Below, one piece after another: positions 42,263-50,536 of a stretch of DNA of 64,000 nucleotides. The DNA is from CAWCOU01 sp963797335 (GTDB taxonomy: Bacteria > Pseudomonadota > Gammaproteobacteria > JAURND01), in contig CAWCOU010000006.1 in assembly GCA_963797335.1 (NCBI GenBank), forward strand, positions 248,001 to 312,000. The letters run 5' to 3'. How positions within the stretch are numbered: the stretch's first letter is position 1; each line of letters starts with the position of its first letter. The position numbers and the translations under genes are program-made. The notes under the pieces are model-generated. The model worked only from the letters and a program-made list of their open reading frames with translations, was not told the DNA's origin and ran no database searches.

Positions 42263-44203
42263 TGTAGATTCGTCTGCTTCAGGCAGGGACGTAGAACTAA
42301 TGGACCGTAGTTTCAGTTCGGCTGCCCTATGCCCTCCAGCGCTCGCTTGCTTGTAATATAATAATGCTTTTTCTCTTTCCTCTTCAGAACTTAAACCAAC
42401 ATCGTAACAAAGTCCTGCGTAATAGGCTGCGTCAGCATCCCCCTCTTCTGCCGCTTTAATAAACCACTTCAAGGCAAGTTCCGAATCTTGCCCAAAACCC
42501 TTTTCCCCATTCAGAAACCCTTTCCCTACCGCAAGCATAGCACGGACACTGCCTTTGGCCGCCTGATCCAAAAGGACCGTCGGAGATTCTATTTTAAAGA
42601 GTGGATTAGGGAAGTTTAGCAAACTGGATTTCGATGCTGTTGTTGGCTTTTCATCATCGGGTATTTTCTTTTGCGCACGTTTACGCAAGTTAGAAGCCTC
42701 TCGCAAATCTTTAGCAACCCCAAGACCTTGGCGGTAACACTTACTTAGAGTGGTCAGGAGGTTAACGTCAGAGTTTCCAGCTTTAGCTAGACTTATTAAT
42801 TGACTAACTGCCTTTACATCCCCTTGGTTAGCTGCCAAGATAAAATATTCAATGGCTTTTTTGGAAGTTTCTGGACTGGTATTATACCAACAACCTAACT
42901 CATATTGAGCAGGCGCGTGTCTTTGCTTTGCTGCTAAAGAGATATATTTCCAGGCTTGATTTACATCGGGTTCTCCCCCTATTCCCTCTTTATAACACAT
43001 GCCCAACCTATATTGAGCAGGAGCATATTCTTCATCCGCTGCTAAAGAATAAAGTCTAAATGCTTCTGATTTGTCTGGATCCCCTACTCCAATGCCATTT
43101 TCATACCAAATACCCAATTGGGTTTGTGCAGCAGGATATCCCAGTTCTGCAGCCAAATTATAATTTTTACAAGCTTCTTTAAAATCTTTTTTTCTACCAT
43201 TGCTGCCATTGGCAAAATCGTTGCCAAGAGAAAAATATTTTTCTGCTTCATCCAGATTTACAGATTTTGGTGAAGCTCGATCACTCAGTGATATTTCCTT
43301 TTGGTGACGGCCTGTAATTAGAAAGGGTGGTTTTGATTTTGAGTCAGGACTCCAAAAGGAACTTGACGGAAAGAACTCTTCTTGAGATCCACCAGCTGCT
43401 GGCGAGAATTCTTTTGGAGATTTGTCGGCTGGACTTTTTTTATTTTCTGTGCTCTTCTTTGGCTGCCTTAAATCATCCAATTGAGAAGACTGAGACCGCG
43501 GATCTGAAAGCTCCACTCCTTTCCCATTCTCCGGGGTTGATTGGTTATTGTGAAAAGCAAAAATAGAACTCTTAATTAATTCTTTCTTAGCTTTTGCCTC
43601 CTGTTCTTTAATATATTCTTCCAGATTTATGTTTAATATGCCGAATCTATAAGCTAAAAAAGCATCTTTTTTTAGTTTATCAGAGTTTCCCTTACGTGTT
43701 TCTGTTCTTACTTTAACGATGTCCGATTTTGCAAATTCGATAAACCGAGCAGTTTTATACTTTTCCCTGAAATCCTTTGAATTAATACCCTCTTTGAGAA
43801 GTGCTTCCTCTTCTCTCGCAAATAAATCTATATTTTCCGTTTTAGGATGAAATAATAAGGATGTATATGGAACATAACACTTATCAACTAACTCAAGAGC
43901 AAGTTTATGCTCATTATTAAAATTTTCTAAGGCGGTTGATAGCTTAGGGTCTGGATTTTTCGATTGAGTCAAGCTCATCTCTTGCTCAAGAAATTTTTGA
44001 ATCAGAATAATTTCGTGCAAAGGGGTTAATTGGCTAGCTTCCCTGCCTTTTCGAATATTTTCTAAATTTTTTATTAGTTTTGGTTTCTCAGAAGAAAACC
44101 GAGATTGACCGTACCCTTTTAAATTACTTAATACAATTTCAACTGCTGTAAATTTTTCACCAACTGGCTTTGTTTTTCCAGTACTTTTTACATCAAGTGC
44201 CAT
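42245..44203 (-). CDS. Sel1-repeat protein, paralogue B
   Basis: 652 residues, paralogous to the gene at 38403 over its whole length. The N-terminal domain (about 1-195; LSNLKGYGQSRF, LTPLHEIILIQKFLEQE) is followed by a Ser/Lys/Pro-rich linker (about 205-320) and Sel1 repeats (about 325-640; AAELGYPAAQTQLGIWYENGIG and similar). Cytoplasmic by sequence; no signal peptide. The last residues AEYGF and the stop are read in antisense through an aldo/keto reductase gene fragment, so its original C-terminus has been replaced. Transcribed after the membrane protein at 44411; probably one operon. Confidence 0.85.
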   Translation of the reverse strand: MALDVKSTGKTKPVGEKFTAVEIVLSNLKGYGQSRFSSEKPKLIKNLENIRKGREASQLTPLHEIILIQKFLEQEMSLTQSKNPDPKLSTALENFNNEHKLALELVDKCYVPYTSLLFHPKTENIDLFAREEEALLKEGINSKDFREKYKTARFIEFAKSDIVKVRTETRKGNSDKLKKDAFLAYRFGILNINLEEYIKEQEAKAKKELIKSSIFAFHNNQSTPENGKGVELSDPRSQSSQLDDLRQPKKSTENKKSPADKSPKEFSPAAGGSQEEFFPSSSFWSPDSKSKPPFLITGRHQKEISLSDRASPKSVNLDEAEKYFSLGNDFANGSNGRKKDFKEACKNYNLAAELGYPAAQTQLGIWYENGIGVGDPDKSEAFRLYSLAADEEYAPAQYRLGMCYKEGIGGEPDVNQAWKYISLAAKQRHAPAQYELGCWYNTSPETSKKAIEYFILAANQGDVKAVSQLISLAKAGNSDVNLLTTLSKCYRQGLGVAKDLREASNLRKRAQKKIPDDEKPTTASKSSLLNFPNPLFKIESPTVLLDQAAKGSVRAMLAVGKGFLNGEKGFGQDSELALKWFIKAAEEGDADAAYYAGLCYDVGLSSEEEREKALLYYKQASAGGHRAAELKLRSISSTSLPEADESTAEYGF

Positions 44204-44410
44204 ACCAACCCCATGCTTTAAGGAAATGTTAATGAAACTACCGATTAATTAAAATATAATATGCTTTTTTAAATGGAAAGTAAATCATATGATTGCTGAC
44301 CATACCACCTCTTTTAGAGAAAAGGACGGGAAATTTTATGGATATTTTTCTTAATTAAATTCACAAAATACTGAAAAATAAGAAATTGATTTTTAACCGA
44401 TAAGTACTGT

Positions 44411-45223
44411 TTATAAGAGGAACCGGAACCTATTATCTATTTCTTGATCAAAAGAATCCTCGGTGCTTCTTTCTATCCTCTGTTTAGTTAATATAGACTT
44501 AGTCCGTGGCAAATTTTTGCCAATAAAGTAATTAAAACCAGCCTCGCCTAATAGACCACCCGCAAAACCCCTGGCAGCCCATTTGAGGGAGCCACCTTGC
44601 TTGTCCATCGTTTTTTCAATCTCATGGTAGCTTTGGCCATTTTTGCTTTCTTTAAATTTTTGCGCAATTAACAGTTTTTTCTCAAGATCAGGTAATTGTT
44701 TACTCGCCTGATAGGCTTGAGTGGCTGCTCTAGCTACTATAGCAGCAGCTGCTATAAAGGCCAAAAGAAGAGCAACCCATAATAGAATACTGGCGGTAGA
44801 AGTGGCGCCTAGATGACTTACAAAATCAGGGCCCACTTGCTGGGAGAATGCTTGAAGGAGAAAATTATCACTGGCCATTGAAGCGATTGACAATCCTGCA
44901 TATATTAAACCTCCGAGTAAACCCGCTGTCACTGCGGCTTTCGCCGGTAATACTTTTAATTTCTGCAGTTCGGATGGAAATCTTGGGTCATAGTCAGTAT
45001 CGCGATAAATAGCCGTAAGCCATGGTAAGCCAGTATCCAATAGAAATTCGCCAAAATTCGCTATGGCACTGGGTTCTTCTCGATGTAGTGTTTGTTTTGC
45101 GCGGAGCTGCTGAGTTATACGCTTTTTCAATTCGCTCTCATCACTGCTTAGATCAGGTGGATTGTTCTTTTGCAACGATGGTGCCGAACGATCAGAAGTT
45201 TTTTCATTATTTTTAATTAACAT
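44411..45223 (-). CDS. Two-TM accessory membrane protein, paralogue B
   Basis: 270 residues, paralogue of the protein at 41224. The conserved block FGEFLLDTGLPWLTAIYRDT...FPSELQKLKVLPAKAAVTAGLLGG leads to a hydrophobic segment (about 96-116), then IASMASDNFLLQAFSQQVGPDFVSHLG is spread over the loop, a second segment lies at about 142-168 (LLLAFIAAAAIVARAAT), followed by AYQASKQLPDLEKKLLIAQKF and KWAARGFAGGLLGEAGF. The Ala-rich second segment and glycine-rich tail could associate with membranes. Unknown family. It is first in the putative operon with the Sel1 gene 207 bp downstream. Confidence 0.7.
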   Translation of the reverse strand: MLIKNNEKTSDRSAPSLQKNNPPDLSSDESELKKRITQQLRAKQTLHREEPSAIANFGEFLLDTGLPWLTAIYRDTDYDPRFPSELQKLKVLPAKAAVTAGLLGGLIYAGLSIASMASDNFLLQAFSQQVGPDFVSHLGATSTASILLWVALLLAFIAAAAIVARAATQAYQASKQLPDLEKKLLIAQKFKESKNGQSYHEIEKTMDKQGGSLKWAARGFAGGLLGEAGFNYFIGKNLPRTKSILTKQRIERSTEDSFDQEIDNRFRFLL

Positions 45224-45370
45224 GTGGGCTCTCCGATTAAATGGACCGGTAGTTCTGTTTTTCTGGCGACATCATAAACTAATTTTAATTGGAATAAACC
45301 CCGGGATTTTACTATGGATAGGACTTTTAACAATTATTTATTGGGTGCCACGTTCAGGAGATCCTTCGCT

Positions 45371-45515
45371 GCGCTCTGGATGACGTGGAGAGTGCGCTCT
45401 GGATGACGCGGAGCGCAATCGGGATGACGTAGAGCGCAATCGGGATGACGTAGAGCGCAGTCGGGGTGACGCGGGCAGTCGGAGGGCGGGGGTGCGGTTG
45501 GGGTGGCGTGGGGTG
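45371..45515. repeat. Decaying 21-bp tandem repeat
   Basis: About seven units of the form GCGCTCTGGATGACGTGGA / GCGCAATCGGGATGACGTAGA, becoming more G-rich and less regular to the right. The GGATGACG core is shared with the palindromes at 5135 and 30691, so the array seems to have grown from one of those. Confidence 0.8.
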
Positions 45516-45604
45516 CTTTTAGCATTTCATGTTATTTAATATATACTATATATTCTTCTGGTTCTTTAAGCTCCTATTATTTTATAATAATTTAGGAAAA
45601 AACA

Positions 45605-45753
45605 ATGACAGATGATAAGAAAAAAATCCTGAAACTCCTACCGTGGTGATAGATAAAGATTTGTATAAGGCGCTGATAGGGGGTAAACCGGAATTACCTC
45701 AAAAGGCACCAGATAAAGCCCCCACTGAGAGAAGAGCGGCAATGCCTTCCTAA
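45605..45753 (+). pseudogene. Small ORF broken (or frameshifted) at a run of seven A
   Basis: An ATG with AGGA upstream opens MTDDKKK and hits a stop after 14 codons. A one-base shift at the A7 run (45620-45626) instead gives a 49-residue reading with NPETPTVVIDKDLYKALIGG and PQKAPDKAPTERR, ending at TAA 45753. Either a disrupted small gene, a phase-variable one, or a sequence error. No family known. An inverted repeat follows as a possible terminator. Confidence 0.45.
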
Positions 45754-45780
45754 TCATTTGACAAAATCTATTTTTTATAA

Positions 45781-45831
45781 TATACCGCTCGTACTTGAAG
45801 AAGCGATCATTTTTTGGTAGCGAGCGGTATA
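45781..45831. terminator. 11-bp inverted repeat after the small ORF
   Basis: TATACCGCTCG (45781-45791) and CGAGCGGTATA (45821-45831) are perfect inverses with a 29-base loop. It could be a terminator of the small ORF or a regulatory site for the aldo/keto reductase downstream. Confidence 0.45.
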
Positions 45832-45947
45832 TTTCTGTATGCCTTTGCTGTCACCAGCAAAACGGCTCAAATCGCACTTAAGCGTTTTTTCAAAACCACG
45901 GCGTTATGGTGACAGAAAAATTTAAAATTACTTGACAAGGAAAAACC

Positions 45948-46982
45948 ATGGAATACCGATCTTTAGGCCGCTCCGGTTTAAAAGTGCCTGTGTTAAGTTT
46001 TGGCACTGGCACATTTGGTGGTACCACTGATTTATTTAAAAAGTGGGGAACGACGGATGTAAAGGAAGCCACTCGATTGGTGGATATCTGCCTGGAGGCC
46101 GGCGTTAATCTGTTTGACACCGCCAATGTGTACTCACTCGGCGCCTCCGAAACCATACTCGGCAAAGCGCTGCACGGCCGCCGCGATAAAGCGCTGATTT
46201 CCACTAAAGCCACTTTCCCTATGGGTCCTGGTCCCAATGAAGTAGGTTCTTCTCGCTACCATTTAATTCGCGAATGTGAAGCCAGCCTCAAACGGCTGAA
46301 CACGGATCATATCGATATTTATTTTATGCACGGCTTCGATGCGTTGACGCCAGTGGAAGAAACGCTGAGCACTTTAGACCATCTCATTCAAAGCGGTAAA
46401 ATACGCTACATTGGCTGTTCGAATTTTTCTGGCTGGCAGGTCATGAAATCTTTAGCTGTTTCAGAAAAATACGGATTAGGACGTTATGTTGTTTACCAAG
46501 GTTATTACTCCTTAATCGGTCGTGATTACGAATGGGAATTAATGCCGCTGGGTTTAGATCAGGGTGTAGGACTCATGGTATGGAGCCCACTAGGTTGGGG
46601 ACGATTAACCGGCAAAATACGCCGCGGCGCACCCCTCCCTGAAGGACGCATCAAATTCGGTAGCGCTGAAGACGGCCCACCCGTCTCTGATGATTACCTT
46701 TTTCACGTGGTGGATGCATTATCAGTGATAGCCGAAGAAACGCATAAAACCGTGGCGCAAGTAGCGCTTAATTGGCTGTTGCACCGTCCGACTGTCTGCA
46801 ATCTAGTTATTGGCGCCCGCAACGAAGAACAGCTCCGCCAAAATTTAGGCGCGCTTGGCTGGCAGCTGACACCTGAACAAATTGCCATTCTGGATAAGGC
46901 TAGCAGGTGTACCCCGGTTTATCCTTACTGGCATCAAGCTGGGTTTGATGATATTAATCCTAAACCCGTACCTTGGGTTTGA
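45948..46982 (+). CDS. Aldo/keto reductase
   Basis: 344 residues of the AKR superfamily TIM barrel. The catalytic tetrad is visible: Asp in FDTANVYSLGAS with Tyr of the same block, Lys in ISTKATF and His in IYFMHGFDALTP. The NADPH-binding region includes SNFSGW, YVVYQGYYSL, WSPLGWGRLTGK and LVIGARNEEQL. The layout is like that of AKRs that reduce sugar or other aldehydes (YajO/Tas type); substrate unknown. CAAGGAAAA lies before the ATG. A degraded paralogous fragment is found at 42180-42262. Confidence 0.93.
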   Translation: MEYRSLGRSGLKVPVLSFGTGTFGGTTDLFKKWGTTDVKEATRLVDICLEAGVNLFDTANVYSLGASETILGKALHGRRDKALISTKATFPMGPGPNEVGSSRYHLIRECEASLKRLNTDHIDIYFMHGFDALTPVEETLSTLDHLIQSGKIRYIGCSNFSGWQVMKSLAVSEKYGLGRYVVYQGYYSLIGRDYEWELMPLGLDQGVGLMVWSPLGWGRLTGKIRRGAPLPEGRIKFGSAEDGPPVSDDYLFHVVDALSVIAEETHKTVAQVALNWLLHRPTVCNLVIGARNEEQLRQNLGALGWQLTPEQIAILDKASRCTPVYPYWHQAGFDDINPKPVPWV

Positions 46983-47024
46983 AACCTACGGTTTTTTTCC
47001 TCCAATACGTTGGTTTTCTTAGCT

Positions 47025-47735
47025 ATGGATGAACCACCTAAAAAAATAAAACTCAAGTCCGAACCCCATCTGATAATGCGCACGGGTTGGTTGCGAGCAA
47101 GCGTTCTGGGAGCCAATGATGGTATTCTTTCAACCGCTAGTCTTTTAGGCGGCATGGCCGCTGGCAACGCACCCCACGCGGCTATCATACTGGCCGGGAT
47201 AGCCTGTTTAGTGGCTGGCGCAACTTCCATGGCGACTGGGGAATATGTATCGGTAACTTCTCAATCTGACATTGAAACAGCGGATTTAGCGCGCGAAAAA
47301 CGTGAGCTAACTCAAGACCCTGAATTTGAGCACGAAGAGCTGACACAGATTTACATTTCTAGAGGTTTGGATGCATCACTAGCCCGACAAGTCGCCTTTC
47401 AACTGATGAAGCACGATGCGCTCGACGCGCATGCAAAAGACGAGCTGGGCATCTCTAAAACCACCAGTCCCAAACCCGTTCAAGCCGCATGGAGCTCGGC
47501 CGCTAGCTTTACCGCTGGCTCCGCCCTCCCCTTATTGATTGCGATTATTTCTCCTCCGACCAGTCTTTTGTGGATAGTGATTGTCACCGCGCTGGTCTCC
47601 TTAACCTTATTAGGTATCATCGGGGCAAAGTTAAGCGGAGTCGGCATTTTAAAACCGGTGTTGAGAGTGGTACTGTGGGGAGGATTGTCACTGGGCTTGA
47701 CAACACTGGCGGGTATTTTATTTAATGTCCATTAA
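47025..47735 (+). CDS. VIT1/CCC1-family transporter
   Basis: About 236 residues from the ATG at 47025 (a TTG at 47010 also opens the frame). The N-terminal part LRASVLGANDGILSTASLLGGMAAG, the first metal-binding helices with SMATGEYVSVTSQSDIE and the Glu-rich loop (REKRELTQDPEFEHEELTQI) are typical of Fe2+/Mn2+ transporters of the vacuolar iron transporter family; about five membrane segments are present. Its role would be metal export or storage handling at the inner membrane. It follows the AKR gene closely and might share its transcript. Confidence 0.88.
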   Translation: MDEPPKKIKLKSEPHLIMRTGWLRASVLGANDGILSTASLLGGMAAGNAPHAAIILAGIACLVAGATSMATGEYVSVTSQSDIETADLAREKRELTQDPEFEHEELTQIYISRGLDASLARQVAFQLMKHDALDAHAKDELGISKTTSPKPVQAAWSSAASFTAGSALPLLIAIISPPTSLLWIVIVTALVSLTLLGIIGAKLSGVGILKPVLRVVLWGGLSLGLTTLAGILFNVH

Positions 47736-47767
47736 AAACTTACCATGGCTAAGCCAAGGAAAAATCC

Positions 47768-48265
47768 ATGAATCTATTCCCCAGAATTTGCATTTCTCTC
47801 GCCATTCTTTTAGTTATATTTGTTGAGACTTCATCCATTAGCGCCCAACCATTAGAACCTGTGCCACTGTACGGCGCTTATCATATGTACCTTGATCGTT
47901 CGAAACAAACCTTCAATGGCCATACGGTTGCTACTGATCGTCCCCTAACTCAAACAGAGAATTTTACTACTTACTGTGATAGCTCTGGCTGTGTAGCTCG
48001 CTCTCCCAACAAACGTCCACCTCCTGCTTTTTTTGATTATCATTGGGTGAGTGGACATTGGGAATCCGTGCCCGGACAACAACACCAATTCTTGATTTGT
48101 AATGATGGCAGTAAAGTCAATTCCGTTAAGTTTGATGTCATCAAACCAAACGGTCAAGGAAGCTTTCTTGGTGAGCGAACTATTCTAGTGGATGGCGCAG
48201 GATGCCCCGGTGAAGGCCCTGGCAAGTATTGGTTGCCTTTCACATTAACTGCAATAATTAAATAA
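47768..48265 (+). CDS. Exported protein of unknown function
   Basis: 165 residues with a signal peptide (MNLFPR, LAILLVIFVETSS, likely cut after SAQ). The mature part has four cysteines in the pattern YCDSSGC...LICNDG...GAGCPG, which could make two disulfides, and WVSGHW and FLGERTILVDG blocks. The pattern recalls a family of small exported actinobacterial proteins, but this is only an impression. CAAGGAAAA lies before the ATG. It begins 32 bp after the VIT1 gene. Confidence 0.65.
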   Translation: MNLFPRICISLAILLVIFVETSSISAQPLEPVPLYGAYHMYLDRSKQTFNGHTVATDRPLTQTENFTTYCDSSGCVARSPNKRPPPAFFDYHWVSGHWESVPGQQHQFLICNDGSKVNSVKFDVIKPNGQGSFLGERTILVDGAGCPGEGPGKYWLPFTLTAIIK

Positions 48266-48348
48266 AACAGCCAACCTGACGTTGCGACAAGCTTAATTTT
48301 TTGAGCTTTAGCAACGCCTATCCACGTAATATTCTAAGGAAAAAAAAT

Positions 48349-48678
48349 ATGACTCAGCGACGGCAAAACGAAAGAAGAGTGGAAAGAAGAGCAGAAGGCC
48401 CATCGTCCTTTATAATCGGTTTCATAATTGGTGCCACAATGGGATACCACATGACGAGAAGCTCGCTTGAATCAGGATTAGTGCCTGCTCTTCCTATACT
48501 TGCGACCAGTTTAGCTGCCCCTGGGGTTATGATGATTGGCCCACAGAATGTTCCACCTATGATTATAGCGTTTTTAGCCGGGTTTGGTGCGGGCACGGTG
48601 TATGCTGGATTTACAATGACCCCACACCCTTTTTTACCAGCTCAAAAAGATGTTTATGATAGGGCTCCCAGACCTTAG
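48349..48678 (+). CDS. Small two-TM membrane protein of unknown function
   Basis: 109 residues from the ATG at 48349, chosen because TAAGGA lies 8 bp upstream; an upstream TTG-start reading is less likely. An Arg-rich N-terminus (QRRQNERRVERRAE) stays in the cytoplasm by the positive-inside rule. Membrane segments lie at about 20-35 (FIIGFIIGATMGY) and 75-90 (IIAFLAGFGAGTVYAG). Glycine-rich helices suggest packing into an oligomer. Function unknown. Confidence 0.6.
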   Translation: MTQRRQNERRVERRAEGPSSFIIGFIIGATMGYHMTRSSLESGLVPALPILATSLAAPGVMMIGPQNVPPMIIAFLAGFGAGTVYAGFTMTPHPFLPAQKDVYDRAPRP

Positions 48679-48806
48679 CTAGCATTTAAAGTACCAAAAG
48701 TTTTTCATTGAAATATTTAAGGAAATTTTTCACGAATACTGTTGCAGTTGTTAGCCCACTTGTTGGCAATCTATTCCAGTTTTTTCTTACAAAATCGAGA
48801 ATATAA

Positions 48807-49277
48807 ATGACTAAAAAGATAGGGCTTCTCATCCTCTGGATTGCTGTGTTTCAGCTCGTGGGCTTTGGTATTGGTTTACTGACGCATGCCGACACCTCAA
48901 CTTGGTATCAATCATTGCAAAAATCCATTATTAACCCACCTCAAATTGTCTTTCCTATTGTCTGGACTTGTTTATACTTGATGCTAGCCATAACTGGTTG
49001 GTACTTATGGAGCCACCGAGACAGGCCAAAAGGAAAAATAATTTTTAATTTATATCTTCTTCAAATAATCATGAATTGGGCTTGGACACCCTTATTCTTC
49101 CATTTGCACCTTATTCAACTCGGTTTTTTTTGGATAGTCACGATGATTCTCCTCACTATGCTTCTTATTCTCCTGACAAAAAAACAATTCACATTGGTTT
49201 GTTTCTTGTTAATTCCTTATTTTCTGTGGCTTATCTTTGCTGGATATCTAAACTGGGCGATTTGGATGAAAAATTGA
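48807..49277 (+). CDS. tspO: TspO/MBR-family membrane protein
   Basis: 156 residues with five membrane segments. The conserved blocks WYQSLQKSIINPPQIVFPIVW (residues about 33-53, split by the WY), YLMLAITGWYLW and NWAWTPLFFHLHLI, and the final YLNWAIWMKN match the tryptophan-rich sensory protein family (bacterial TspO, mitochondrial TSPO), which binds porphyrins and affects stress responses. It stands as a single gene. The stop overlaps the open start of the following gene fragment. Confidence 0.93.
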   Translation: MTKKIGLLILWIAVFQLVGFGIGLLTHADTSTWYQSLQKSIINPPQIVFPIVWTCLYLMLAITGWYLWSHRDRPKGKIIFNLYLLQIIMNWAWTPLFFHLHLIQLGFFWIVTMILLTMLLILLTKKQFTLVCFLLIPYFLWLIFAGYLNWAIWMKN

Positions 49278-49638
49278 TAAGCATAGTCAAGTTCCCACCA
49301 CATACCTGGCAGAAGATGAATTTAGATCGCTCAGCGCTAGCCATTGCAAATTGCTAGGATTAACCAATGTTAAAATTTTAGAAATTGATAAACAATTTTC
49401 ACACGTCTCATCAACAGCAATACGGCAAGCTGTAAATGATGGAAAACCAATAAAAAATGTGGAGACTAAAGTTGCCAGTTTCATCCAAAAGCGTGGTTTT
49501 TTTAAAGGAGGATATAAAGCCGCTGACTATCAAGCTCAAGAAGCCGCTTTGGTTTTACAACGAACCTGGCGAAAAAAACAAGAAAAGCAACGAAAAAAAG
49601 ATCAACCATCAAACCAACCTAGAGGCATGTCAACCTAA
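49270..49638 (+). pseudogene. C-terminal fragment of a NadD-like nucleotidyltransferase with an IQ-like tail
   Basis: The frame is open from 49270 to 49638 but has no ATG. The block LGLTNVKILEIDKQFSHVSS followed by TAIRQAVNDGKPIKNVETKV and ASFIQKRGFFKGG resembles the C-terminal (ISSTxIR) part of nicotinate-nucleotide adenylyltransferases. The N-terminal half with the HxGH site is missing, replaced by tspO. The tail AALVLQRTWRKKQEKQRKK resembles an IQ calmodulin-binding motif. It is probably a truncated gene; expression by re-initiation after tspO is possible. Confidence 0.55.
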
Positions 49639-49685
49639 ATGCGCAAATTGGAATTTTTCTTTTAGAAATCTGGAGGATTCAACCT

Positions 49686-50159
49686 ATGAATTTTGATTAC
49701 TTAGTCAACTGTCAAGAGCATATTCCTGTCATCGCTGAGTGGTTTTATAGACAATGGGCTCACACCAACCCAGGACGCACCAAAGATCAGGTAGTGGAAA
49801 TGATTGATAAGCATCTCAACCTAGATGGGTTACCACTGAGTTTCGTCGGATTGGAAAAAGGAGCGCTGGTTGGCACTGTGCTGCTCAGAGAGTTCGAGCT
49901 CAAAGGATACGAACAATATTCACCATGGCTATCCAGTATATACGTTGCGCCAGACTATCGGAACCAGGGCTATGGTCAGCAGTTGGTGAGTCATTGCATA
50001 TTGGCCGCAAAAAATAAAAAATTTGACGAAATCTTTCTGTATGCCGAAAAAGACCTGGAGCAATGGTATGCAAAGATGGGCTGGACAACTATTGACCGCA
50101 CTATACATGTAGGAGTGCCCATATCTATCATGAGCCAACAGCTAGGAAATGTATGCTGA
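49686..50159 (+). CDS. GNAT-family N-acetyltransferase
   Basis: 157 residues of the GNAT fold. The strand LVGTVLLREFEL, then WLSSIYVAPDYRNQGYGQQLV with the acetyl-CoA pyrophosphate loop RNQGYG, and FDEIFLYAEKDLEQWYAKMGW are clear. The start has CTGGAGG upstream. Substrate unknown; similar small GNATs modify amines or protein N-termini. It has no GNAT-linked antitoxin next to it, so a toxin role is not suggested. Confidence 0.85.
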   Translation: MNFDYLVNCQEHIPVIAEWFYRQWAHTNPGRTKDQVVEMIDKHLNLDGLPLSFVGLEKGALVGTVLLREFELKGYEQYSPWLSSIYVAPDYRNQGYGQQLVSHCILAAKNKKFDEIFLYAEKDLEQWYAKMGWTTIDRTIHVGVPISIMSQQLGNVC

Positions 50160-50300
50160 AAGTTGCCCCCAGCATTTTATGCCTAATTATTAATATTTGC
50201 TATTTGGAGAGTGTCAAAGTTGGAACGGCAAAGAACTATATTAATAAACCGTTAACTCAAATATTTTCATTATAGGCAATTGATCCTATTGATAATTTTG

Positions 50301-50380
50301 TTAATATGTCGAAAAAATCAAAAAAAATCGACATATTAACGAAACATGTCGATTCAATCGACATATAGGGTGTGACACCC
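50301..50380. promoter_or_regulatory. Three inverted repeats upstream of the AbiE pair
   Basis: Site 1: TTAATATGTCGA (50301-50312) and TCGACATATTAA (50328-50339). Site 2: ATGTCGA (50346-50352) and TCGACAT (50358-50364), with the same core. Site 3: GGGTGTGACACCC (50368-50380). AbiEi antitoxins are known to repress their own operon by binding inverted repeats; sites 1 and 2 are good candidates. The rest of the 50160-50536 gap shows no gene; an imperfect TGTTAA / TTAACA repeat lies near the start. Confidence 0.5.
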
Positions 50381-50536
50381 ATAAAATGTCTTTATTTTCA
50401 TTAGGTTAAGTAGTTAATCCCTTTTGATATCCAATTGCCTAATGACACACAGTTTGTTACCGAGCATGTGTTAAAGCTTGTGTAAAATATCGAAAAACGG
50501 TATATTATAAAAGTATTAACACAGGCTGGTGCTATT

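Noticed and set aside
45371..45515. CRISPR array
   Set aside because: Units are about 21 bp, contiguous without unique spacers, and no cas gene is present.
49076..49357. Plus-strand frame inside and beyond tspO
   Set aside because: Shadow of tspO in another frame; the tail homologous to NadD is in a different frame.
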